From the NCBI GenBank assembly GCA_963676845.2, contig CAXXKK010000006.1, positions 1 to 64,000 of the forward strand: a stretch of DNA of 64,000 nucleotides, read 5' to 3'. The notes beneath the pieces are model-generated. The model worked only from the letters and a program-made list of their open reading frames with translations. It did no database searches and had not been told where the DNA came from. Shown here in pieces: positions 27,640 through 34,621 of this stretch; position 1 is the first letter of the stretch, and the number at the start of each line of letters is the position of its first letter. This stretch comes from G963662675 sp963676845. Its GTDB lineage: Bacteria; Bacteroidota; Bacteroidia; Bacteroidales; Prolixibacteraceae. The position numbers and the translations under genes were made by a program.

Positions 27640-28058
27640 TATAAAAATTTTTGACGTTCTAAATACGATTGTAATATAATAGTTGCACTCACCGCATCAA
27701 TGGTTGCTTTGTTCTGTCTGTCTTTCTTTTTCACTCCAGCATCAATCATTGTTTGAAAAGCCATTTTTGAGGTGAAGCGTTCATCTACCTGCTCAATAGG
27801 CATTTCCGGGTAAAGTTTTTGAAATCGTCTCAGAAATGGATTAATATATTTAACGGCTTCTGAAGCTTCATTGTTCATTTGAAGCGGATAACCAATGATG
27901 ATCTTTTCTACTTCTTCCTTTTGAAAATATTCCTTTAAAAAATCAAAGATTTGATGGGCTGGAACAGTTGTTAATTTACTGGCAATAATCTGGGACGGGT
28001 CGGTAACTGCTATTCCAACACGTTTTCTCCCATAATCAATAGCTAATATTCTACCCAT
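27639..28058 (-). CDS. ruvX: Putative Holliday junction resolvase / pre-16S rRNA nuclease YqgF
   Basis: 139 residues. The RNase-H-like fold begins with ILAIDYGRKRVGIAV (catalytic Asp near residue 7), continues with IIIGYPLQMNNEAS (ExxR-type helix region) and VDERFTSKMAF, and ends with DAVSATIILQSYL, carrying the last acidic residue. The family processes the 5' end of 16S rRNA in E. coli (YqgF) and was first proposed as a Holliday junction resolvase. First gene of the ruvX-def pair. A TATTTTTG box (minus strand, 28082-28075) may be its -7 promoter element, but no matching -33 was found. Confidence 0.94.
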   Translation of the reverse strand: MGRILAIDYGRKRVGIAVTDPSQIIASKLTTVPAHQIFDFLKEYFQKEEVEKIIIGYPLQMNNEASEAVKYINPFLRRFQKLYPEMPIEQVDERFTSKMAFQTMIDAGVKKKDRQNKATIDAVSATIILQSYLERQKFL

Positions 28059-28259
28059 TCAATAAATTTTTGTGCAAAAATAATAATCTCATTCCATAAA
28101 AAAAGTAGTTTGAAATTTTCTTTTACAAGATGTGTAGTCTAAATGTCTGTGATATAGTGTGATGTGTTTTTGGCATGTGCTTTGCTTATTTCATGATAAC
28201 TAGTTGCCGGTAAAATAGCTTTAAGAATGATGAATGTTTAACCATTAAATTCAAAAGCC

Positions 28260-28775
28260 ATGAAGACGAAAATTAACTATAGAATAGCCACAATCCTAAT
28301 GACATTCGTTTCAGTATTTTGGGTTACAGGAGTTGAAGCACAACCTCGTTATGTGCCGAATAGCAATGCAAGTCCAAACGCCTATAAAAACAGGGGTAAT
28401 GGTTGGATGAACAGTCAGAAAAACAAAAATCAGAATAATGTTTATTATTACAGGGATACTAATCCTTACATGTACAGTCATCCACAGTATGGAACGGTTT
28501 ACAGGGAATTTCGTTCCAATCTTGTTCGGTTGAGGTATAACAACGGATACGTTTACTTTCATGGAGGAAACTATTACCGTTACCGAAATAATGTTGGCTA
28601 TGTAAGAATTGCAACTCCCCGAAACCTGGTTTTTGTGGATTTGCCAGTCCGGGCCGAGCGAGTTCGAATGGGAGGACAGGTTTATTTCAGGTATGGAGAT
28701 ATTGTTTTTGAAAGGTATCAACGAGGATACCGACTTGCGTCCAATGTTCGCTTATATGTAAATATAAATTTCTAA
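28260..28775 (+). CDS. Secreted Tyr/Asn/Arg-rich protein of unknown function (DUF6515-like)
   Basis: 171 residues with a clear signal peptide (cleavage after VTGVEAQ). The mature protein is rich in Tyr, Asn and Arg, with short motifs such as NNGYVYFHGGNYYRYRNN and GDIVFERYQRGYRLAS that form a repeat-like beta pattern seen in small periplasmic proteins annotated DUF6515. No catalytic residues were recognised. Strongly basic. The gene is isolated, with 200 bases of upstream sequence and a long repeat-bearing spacer downstream. Confidence 0.8.
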   Translation: MKTKINYRIATILMTFVSVFWVTGVEAQPRYVPNSNASPNAYKNRGNGWMNSQKNKNQNNVYYYRDTNPYMYSHPQYGTVYREFRSNLVRLRYNNGYVYFHGGNYYRYRNNVGYVRIATPRNLVFVDLPVRAERVRMGGQVYFRYGDIVFERYQRGYRLASNVRLYVNINF

Positions 28776-29322
28776 CATAACTCTACTTTTTAGTGTTTCT
28801 GTTAAGTTGCTTTTGGGTTGAGTTTTACTCAATCCAAAAGTTTTTTATTTCTGGTGTTTTTGGGTTTTCATTGTTGTGTGTCTGGGAATGATTCTGAATA
28901 CTGGATGCTGGAGGATTGGAGTATAGATGAGAAACGTTTAGCGGGTTACTCAAATATCGATTTCCAATCTATAATAACTGAATTAGCTATTTATAAAATG
29001 GCGCGAATTATCATCCTTTTATAATTTGAGTTCTCCTGTTGTAATATTAGTCTGTCCTTTTACAATTGGAGCAATCCTTTTGGAAATCCACTTTTCCTGT
29101 TGAGAAATTACCTGTCCTTTTTAAAAGGATTAGTAAAATATCAAAAGGATATCAATAATGCTAAAAGGATTAGCATATATGTAAAAGAATGGGGTTAAAA
29201 GGGGAAGGAATTAAAGTATAAGTCACAATCCGAGAACCTGAGAACTTGGAAACTTAACAACCATAAAAATCTGATAATCTTTTTTATTTTTGCAGAAAGA
29301 ATATGGAATCCTAGACAAATAT
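28776..29322. other. Long non-coding spacer between secreted protein gene and phoH
   Basis: 547 bases without a convincing gene. A 68-codon open frame at 28818-29024 has no recognisable features and is judged spurious. The second half holds the periodic repeat array at 29014-29190. A TATTTTTG box at 29285-29292 could be the phoH -7 element (no matching -33 seen). Confidence 0.6.
29014..29190. repeat. 20-base-period array of TCCTTTT then AAAAGGAT motifs (inverted at the centre)
   Basis: TCCTTTT or its variant TCCTGTT starts at 29014, 29034, 29055, 29075, 29095 and 29115; then AAAAGGAT starts at 29123, 29143 and 29163, with AAAAGAAT at 29183. Spacing is 20 bases almost throughout (21 once). 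The two orientations meet in the palindrome TCCTTTTTAAAAGGA around 29115-29129. Linkers are also related in the left half (AATT/GAG-rich). The period is not a multiple of three, so it is not coding; it equals about two helical turns. Confidence 0.8.
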
Positions 29323-30327
29323 ATGTTTGAAAAACTAATAGTACTGGAAGGTGTTGATCCTCTTGAATTTTATGGGGTTAATAATGCTAAAATTGACTTG
29401 ATAAAAACTTTCTTTCCCAAGTTGAAAATTATAAGCCGTGGAAATCAGCTAATTGTTAAAGGTGATAAAAAAGAAAGCCTTGCCTTTGAGAAAAAGCTGG
29501 AACTGCTTTTGGATCATTACCATCAGTTTAATGTGCTTTCTGAAGAAACTATTCGCCAGGTGATGAATAATGATCCACTGGCTATGGATGCCTTAAATGA
29601 AAGTCAAGGTGATGTGTTGCTTCATGGGAATACAGGGAAGCCTATTCGTGCTAAAACTCCCAATCAGCGCATTTTGGTGGAGGCCTGCAAAAAGTCGGAT
29701 CTTATTTTTGCAATTGGTCCGGCTGGTACGGGAAAAACATATACGGCAATTGCTTTAGCTGTTCGTGCCTTAAAGAACAGGGAAATACGGCGCATTATTT
29801 TAAGTCGCCCGGCAGTTGAGGCAGGGGAGCGTTTGGGTTTTCTTCCTGGTGATTTAAAAGAAAAAATTGATCCCTATTTACAGCCTCTTTACGATGCTCT
29901 GGGCGATATGATTCCTGCTAAAAAATTGGAAGAGTTTATGAAAGAAGGAATTATACAGATTGCTCCTTTGGCTTTTATGCGAGGCCGTACTTTAAGTGAT
30001 GCTTTTGTTATTTTGGATGAAGCACAAAACACAACGGTAAATCAGTTGAAGATGTTTCTTACACGCATGGGAATGAATGCCAAATTCATCATTACAGGTG
30101 ATGAAACACAGATTGACCTTCCTTCCGTTAACCAATCCGGATTAATACAGGCAAAACGAATTTTGAAAAACATTAATGACATTTCCTTTGTTCAATTTAA
30201 TTCGAAGGATATAGTCAGACACCGTTTAGTAAGAGATATCGTGAATGCTTACGATAAGCATTTCCAAATGCAATTGGCAAAAAAAGAAGAAAATAAACAA
30301 AAAGATAAAAACACAGAAAATGAGTAA
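29323..30327 (+). CDS. phoH: PhoH-family ATPase
   Basis: 334 residues from the ATG at 29323; an upstream in-frame TTG at 29290 overlaps a promoter-like box and is rejected. The N-terminal KH-like region (about 15-70, NNAKIDLIKTFFPKLK) is followed by the PhoH ATPase domain: Walker A GPAGTGKTYTA (about 141-151) and Walker B FVILDEAQN (about 229-237), plus ITGDETQIDLP. PhoH-like proteins are cytoplasmic ATPases/helicases linked to RNA metabolism in association with ybeY-type genes. Its 3' end overlaps the purC start by eight bases. Confidence 0.95.
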   Translation: MFEKLIVLEGVDPLEFYGVNNAKIDLIKTFFPKLKIISRGNQLIVKGDKKESLAFEKKLELLLDHYHQFNVLSEETIRQVMNNDPLAMDALNESQGDVLLHGNTGKPIRAKTPNQRILVEACKKSDLIFAIGPAGTGKTYTAIALAVRALKNREIRRIILSRPAVEAGERLGFLPGDLKEKIDPYLQPLYDALGDMIPAKKLEEFMKEGIIQIAPLAFMRGRTLSDAFVILDEAQNTTVNQLKMFLTRMGMNAKFIITGDETQIDLPSVNQSGLIQAKRILKNINDISFVQFNSKDIVRHRLVRDIVNAYDKHFQMQLAKKEENKQKDKNTENE

Positions 30328-31267
30328 AGCATTAACCAGAACAGATTACAATTTTCCAGGACAAAAAAGTGTTTATCATGGTAAAGTTCGCGATGTGTAT
30401 AACATCAAAGACGAATACCTGGTAATGGTAGTAAGCGACCGTATCTCAGCTTTTGACGTAGTTTTACCAGAAGGAATTCCTTTTAAAGGACAAGTACTTA
30501 ACCAGATTGCTGAGAAATTTTTGGATGCTACATCAGACATTGTTCCAAACTGGAAAATTGCTACACCTGATCCTAATGTAACAGTAGGTCATGCCTGCGA
30601 ACCATTTAAAGTTGAAATGGTAATCCGTGGCTATTTAACAGGCCATGCATGGAGAGAATACCGCGATGGAAAACGTTCACTTTGCGGTATGCCAATGCCC
30701 GACGGTATGGTTGAAAATCAAAAGTTTGATGAAGCTTTGATTACTCCAACAACAAAAGCGGATGAAGGTCATGATGAAGACATTTCCCGTGAAGATATTA
30801 TTGCTCAGGGTTTGGTAACTAAGGAAGATTACGAAATGCTGGAAGATTATACACGTAAACTTTTCCAGCGAGGAACTGAAATAGCTGCCGAAAAAGGTCT
30901 TATTTTGGTTGATACCAAATACGAGTTCGGTAAGAAAGACGGTAAAATCTACCTGATTGATGAAATCCATACACCAGACTCTTCACGTTATTTTTATGCT
31001 GAAGGTTATGAAGAACGTTTAGCAAAAGGGGAGAGCCAAAAACAGCTTTCAAAAGAGTTTGTTCGCCAATGGTTAATTGAAAATGGTTTCCAGGGCAAGG
31101 AAGGACAATCCGTTCCTGTAATGGACGAAGATTTTGTAAAATCGGTTTCTGATCGTTATATCGAGTTGTTCGAGAATATTACCGGTGATGATTTTGTAAA
31201 ATCAGATATCGGTGCAATCAATGCCCGCATTGAGACGAATGTAACAAAGTATTTGAATTCATTATAA
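30320..31267 (+). CDS. purC: Phosphoribosylaminoimidazole-succinocarboxamide synthase
   Basis: 315 residues from the ATG at 30320, inside the end of phoH (8-base overlap, translational coupling likely). Motifs of SAICAR synthetase: GKVRDVYNIKDEYLVMVVSDRISAFD near the N-terminus, RGYLTGHAWREY in the middle and LIDEIHTPDSSRYF (about 215-228). It condenses CAIR and aspartate with ATP in purine synthesis. It is the longer form (about 300 residues) found in Bacteroidota and fungi, not the short 237-residue E. coli type. A terminator follows at 31374. Confidence 0.96.
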   Translation: MSKALTRTDYNFPGQKSVYHGKVRDVYNIKDEYLVMVVSDRISAFDVVLPEGIPFKGQVLNQIAEKFLDATSDIVPNWKIATPDPNVTVGHACEPFKVEMVIRGYLTGHAWREYRDGKRSLCGMPMPDGMVENQKFDEALITPTTKADEGHDEDISREDIIAQGLVTKEDYEMLEDYTRKLFQRGTEIAAEKGLILVDTKYEFGKKDGKIYLIDEIHTPDSSRYFYAEGYEERLAKGESQKQLSKEFVRQWLIENGFQGKEGQSVPVMDEDFVKSVSDRYIELFENITGDDFVKSDIGAINARIETNVTKYLNSL

Positions 31268-31291
31268 GGTTCGGTAAGTCAATACAGAAAA

Positions 31292-31356
31292 GCCATCCTG
31301 AACTTGTTTCAGGATCTGTCTAATTTATACAGGTTCTGAAATAAATTCGGAATGAC
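31292..31356. repeat. REP/MITE-like palindromic element, copy 2
   Basis: Two 26-base arms, 31292-31317 (starts GCCATCCTGAAC, ends CAGGATCT) and 31331-31356 (starts AGGTTCTGAA, ends GGAATGAC), form an imperfect inverted repeat around a 13-base spacer. The left arm matches the left arm of the element at 14300 almost base for base (CTTGTTTCAGGATCT shared). Confidence 0.7.
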
Positions 31357-31373
31357 GTTTCATTAAAAATATA

Positions 31374-31416
31374 AAGCAGGGAAAGAGATTTAGATATTTC
31401 TTTCCCTGCTTTTTTA
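31374..31416 (+). terminator. Rho-independent terminator of phoH-purC
   Basis: Perfect 13-base stem AAGCAGGGAAAGA (31374-31386) / TCTTTCCCTGCTT (31399-31411) followed by TTTTTA. Confidence 0.88.
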
Positions 31417-31641
31417 TGCGTCATTTTTATTAGTTATATGGTTTTATTCCATAGCTTACTTAAATACAAAACAAAAAATAGTAATATCCCCAAATGAGGT
31501 TAATACCAAGTCTTAGTCTCATCATTGTTATATTCTGATCATGCTTTTATAACTGATATCTTATAACTCATAATTTGATTTGGCTATATATTATTGTCTT
31601 TTTGGCTGTAACTTTAAACGATTAACAACAAACCAATCTTC

Positions 31642-32136
31642 ATGGAAAAGAGACCTCGAATACCAATAAAATTAGAATTTATAGATTATCTATTTGAAGT
31701 TGCCGGAGCAATTGGATTAGCTTGTTTGATTATTATACCGATTTATTTTTATAATGATCTGCCTGACCAGATACCTAAGCATTTTAATATTCACGGAGAG
31801 GTTGATGCATATGGAAGTAGTGAAGGGATTTGGACATTGCTATTAATTGGAATAATAATTTATGTTGGACTAACCATTATCAATAAGTATCCTCATATTT
31901 TTAATTATCCTACAAAAGTTACTGCTGAAAATGCAAAAAGATTATACTTGTTGGGAACAAGAACAATTCGTCTTTTAAAAGCATTATTTCTTTTCTTATT
32001 TGTGTTTTTAGAGTATATGACTATTCAAATAGCATTGAGTAACGTAACTGGTCTTGGTGAATATAGTTTGCTTATCTCTTTAGGATTTATAGGAATAGTT
32101 ATAATGGTCATGATTTTTAAAATGACCAGAAACTAA
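31642..32136 (+). CDS. DUF1648-domain integral membrane protein
   Basis: 164 residues with four hydrophobic segments (about 18-36, 64-84, 108-128 and 138-158). Between the first two is LPDQIPKHFNIHGEVDAYG, the defining motif of DUF1648, also found in SdpI-type immunity and transcription-linked membrane proteins. It has only the DUF1648 part, with no SdpI signature. Function unknown; possibly involved in envelope stress or bacteriocin tolerance by family analogy. It stands alone. Confidence 0.85.
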   Translation: MEKRPRIPIKLEFIDYLFEVAGAIGLACLIIIPIYFYNDLPDQIPKHFNIHGEVDAYGSSEGIWTLLLIGIIIYVGLTIINKYPHIFNYPTKVTAENAKRLYLLGTRTIRLLKALFLFLFVFLEYMTIQIALSNVTGLGEYSLLISLGFIGIVIMVMIFKMTRN

Positions 32137-32554
32137 AGAACATCTTGAAGTCGTTTTTAATCATGTCTATCAGTTTGTTTTTTTGATAATCAGTGAGGTA
32201 CTGAAGGTGTATAAGTCTATGATATCAAGAGGAAAGAGATAAATCCCTAATACTTCCAATTTTTCGAAGTACTCCAAATAAATTAAAGTATAACATAGAT
32301 GAAAAATATAAGAATATATAGATAAGTAATCATTTGTGAGCATTAATTGATTTCATAGCTAATAATATAACTATGAAAAATATAGAAAGATGTTCGGAAA
32401 TGCATTATTAATAACTAAATATTTTATATTTATCTCCTTTATAAGGTTATTTTTTGATGAGAACGACCTTTTTGTGTGTAAGTGTCTGTTCTGTAGTGTT
32501 ATAATAGATGTTGTTGTATTGTTGGGATATCTAAACAAAGCAAAAATTATTGTA
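32137..32554. other. Non-coding spacer before the CBS-kinase gene pair
   Basis: 418 AT-rich bases. An open frame from 32390 runs in phase into the next gene, but its first 55 codons are hydrophobic low-quality sequence without a signal-peptide pattern, so the later ATG at 32555 is preferred. No terminator or promoter consensus was recognised. Confidence 0.5.
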
Positions 32555-32899
32555 ATGGAAAAAAGTTCGAGAAAGTATTTAGTTCAATTAAGCTTTGAAG
32601 AAATTAGGCTACCACCTTTTGAAGATATTCTTGTTTTAGGGAAAAAGAGCCCTCAGGGAAAAATTGGACTTTCCAGGTCATTTGAATTGATGGTGCCAAA
32701 TGAATTTGAAGTTTTTGAGTTAGAACACAATGTCATTGAAGCTGTATTCATAAATAAACGCCTTTTAAAAAAAATGGATAAGGATAGAATTATTGCGTTT
32801 CTTGATAAAAAAGTATTTCCTTTTGTATCAGAATGTGAAATACTGAGAGTTGATTTTAAAATAAAAATTCTTTACGATACTATAGAAGAGGAGATGTGA
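32555..32899 (+). CDS. Conserved-looking small protein of unknown function, coupled to CBS histidine kinase
   Basis: 114 residues from the ATG at 32555. No signal peptide, membrane segment or known motif; it is a mixed alpha/beta, soluble-looking protein with LVQLSFEEIRLPPFEDILVLG near the N-terminus split by charged sequence. Its stop overlaps the next ATG (ATGTGATGG), so the two proteins are translationally coupled and probably work together. I do not recognise the family; a ligand- or redox-sensing partner of the kinase-like protein is only a guess. If translation began at 32390 the protein would have a hydrophobic N-terminus of about 50 residues. Confidence 0.6.
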   Translation: MEKSSRKYLVQLSFEEIRLPPFEDILVLGKKSPQGKIGLSRSFELMVPNEFEVFELEHNVIEAVFINKRLLKKMDKDRIIAFLDKKVFPFVSECEILRVDFKIKILYDTIEEEM

Positions 32900-33966
32900 T
32901 GGAAGTTACAAAATATATGTTATCATCTTATCCGAAAGTACAACCATATGAAGGTATCAATGTTGTTGAAGATCGGTTGTTAAATAAGGGGTATCTTGTT
33001 GTATTGGAGAACAACGACTTTGTAGGTGTTTTAACTCCTGGTGATTTAATAAAACGTCCACGTAAGATTGTTGTAGATTGCTTAACTTCTAAAGAGAATG
33101 TATTTCATACGGATACATTAGCCTGTATTTTTAAAAAATTTAATACTTCTCAAAGTCCTGCTTTACCGGTTTTTCGTGAAGACACTTTTTTAGGGATAAT
33201 TGATAAAGAAAATCTTTTAAAAAACTTTAAAGTAGAATTTCAACATCTTTATAAGCAATCAAAAATATCCAGCAAAATGAAAGGGTCTTTTCTACAATTG
33301 CTTTCGCATGAGATAAGAACACCTCTGAACAGTGTATTGGGATTTATGGATATTATTTCGAATTTAGATCAAACACAATTTAACAATGAGACATACATTG
33401 ATGCTATATATGGCAATGCTGGAAGGTTTTTGCGTACGATGGATAATCTAATTGATTTTGCACATATTAATTCAGGAGAAGTCGTTGTTTTAGAAAAAGA
33501 TGAAATAAACATAGAAAAAATATTTCTTGAGGTAAAAAAACATATTGAAACAGCTATTCTTGCGTCTGAGAATAGAGAAGTATATATTCAGTATGAAATA
33601 AATGCCAAATCCCCAATTATAATTTCAGACGAAAAAAAGATTGGTTATGCATTGTACAATATAATTACAGTATTAATATATCTCATCAGTTGTTCTCGTA
33701 TTCATATGAAATATGAAATTGATGAAACTAATATTTTATTTTTTATCACGGGATTTGATCCACAGATCAGTGATCCTCAAAAAGAAGAAATACTATCTTG
33801 CATAAATTCAGAAAATAATATAAGTACAGAAATAATAGAACTGTCGTTTATCCAGGATACAATAAAAATATTGGGAGGGGAATTAAATTTATCAATTGAT
33901 TCAGATGTGGTATTTTCTTGTGTCGTTCCATTAAAACATAATGAAACAAGTGAGGTTGTTTCTTGA
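32899..33966 (+). CDS. CBS-domain sensor histidine kinase with degenerate catalytic domain
   Basis: 355 residues from the ATG at 32899. Residues about 1-115 are a pair of CBS motifs (GYLVVLENNDFVGVLTPGDL; ALPVFREDTFLGIIDKENL) that usually bind adenosine nucleotides. A HisKA dimerisation/phosphoacceptor helix follows with the intact H-box SHEIRTPLNSVLGF (H137). The HATPase region (about 230-350) is badly worn: the N-box has a single Asn (ALYNIITVLIYL), and the expected DxGxGI loop is replaced by ITGFDPQISDP. There is no transmembrane segment, so it is cytoplasmic. It may be an inactive scaffold or a phosphatase-type partner. No response regulator is adjacent. Confidence 0.8.
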   Translation: MEVTKYMLSSYPKVQPYEGINVVEDRLLNKGYLVVLENNDFVGVLTPGDLIKRPRKIVVDCLTSKENVFHTDTLACIFKKFNTSQSPALPVFREDTFLGIIDKENLLKNFKVEFQHLYKQSKISSKMKGSFLQLLSHEIRTPLNSVLGFMDIISNLDQTQFNNETYIDAIYGNAGRFLRTMDNLIDFAHINSGEVVVLEKDEINIEKIFLEVKKHIETAILASENREVYIQYEINAKSPIIISDEKKIGYALYNIITVLIYLISCSRIHMKYEIDETNILFFITGFDPQISDPQKEEILSCINSENNISTEIIELSFIQDTIKILGGELNLSIDSDVVFSCVVPLKHNETSEVVS

Positions 33967-34051
33967 GAAATTGCTATAGGATAGCTAATCTGCCCGATTG
34001 AAATCGAAAAACAGACAGAGAGTGGAACTTTATTTTCTAAACATAGATGCT

Positions 34052-34486
34052 TTAGTATTCACCTTCCCAATCGACTTCGTAACTTGTTTCTGAAGTAAAA
34101 TAACCTTTGTACGTGCCACTTCCGCCTACAATCTGTTTTAAGGCTCCTGTGCCGGAAACAAATTTAAAAGTCCCTGTAAAGGTGATTACTGGTTTTTCAT
34201 CTTGCATTTTTGTTTCAATTTTTCCTCGCCATTTAGTTACACCTATGTAGCCATCTTTATCCATAGTGGAATAACCTTCATGAGGGCCATTCCCCATTAC
34301 CAAATCATCAAATGACATATTTATCAACTTGGCATCATTCATAAATGCACTCTGCCCTGAGCTTTTGTTAATCCCTTCGGCTTTCCGTAACGAAATTTCA
34401 TGACCTTCAGTATCAACAATATCAAACTCTTTAACTTCAATTAAATTGAATGTTTGTTTTCCGTTGATTTTTGTTTTTGATTCCAT
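34052..34486 (-). CDS. Hypothetical beta-barrel-like protein
   Basis: 144 residues, no signal peptide. The sequence is rich in beta-prone alternating residues and ends with FTGTFKFVSGTGALKQIVGG followed by SGTYKGYFTS, a pattern seen in allene-oxide-cyclase-like and DUF3224-type barrels, where it closes the barrel; this similarity is an impression, not a proven match. Preceded by an unusually strong Shine-Dalgarno sequence (AAAAGGAGG, minus strand, 34501-34493). Convergent with the kinase gene; nothing in context shows its job. Confidence 0.7.
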   Translation of the reverse strand: MESKTKINGKQTFNLIEVKEFDIVDTEGHEISLRKAEGINKSSGQSAFMNDAKLINMSFDDLVMGNGPHEGYSTMDKDGYIGVTKWRGKIETKMQDEKPVITFTGTFKFVSGTGALKQIVGGSGTYKGYFTSETSYEVDWEGEY

Positions 34487-34492
34487 TTTAAG

Positions 34493-34501
34493 CCTCCTTT
34501 T
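34493..34501 (-). promoter_or_regulatory. Strong Shine-Dalgarno site
   Basis: Minus-strand AAAAGGAGG, seven bases before the ATG at 34486. Unusual for this phylum, where most starts lack such a site. Confidence 0.65.
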
Positions 34502-34621
34502 AAAGTATTAAATACGTAATGTGAATACCTCATGTTATAAATTCAAGGGAATAAGGCTTAGAAAATAGATCACATATTTTGAGATGGGGGAGACTTGTTC
34601 CGGATCTAATAATATCAGATT

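Larger units (their letters stand above)
31268..31641. other. Spacer after purC
   Basis: 374 bases with no gene. It holds a REP/MITE-like inverted repeat (31292-31356) and the purC terminator (31374-31416). The remaining 225 AT-rich bases upstream of the DUF1648 gene show nothing recognisable. Confidence 0.6.

Noticed and set aside
28818..29024. A 68-codon open frame between the secreted protein gene and phoH
   Set aside because: No recognisable motif, overlaps the start of the periodic repeat array, and composition looks non-coding.
32390..32554. N-terminal extension of the 114-residue protein to 32390
   Set aside because: The added 55 residues are hydrophobic and irregular with no signal-peptide logic, and the ATG at 32555 begins a charged start typical of a soluble protein.
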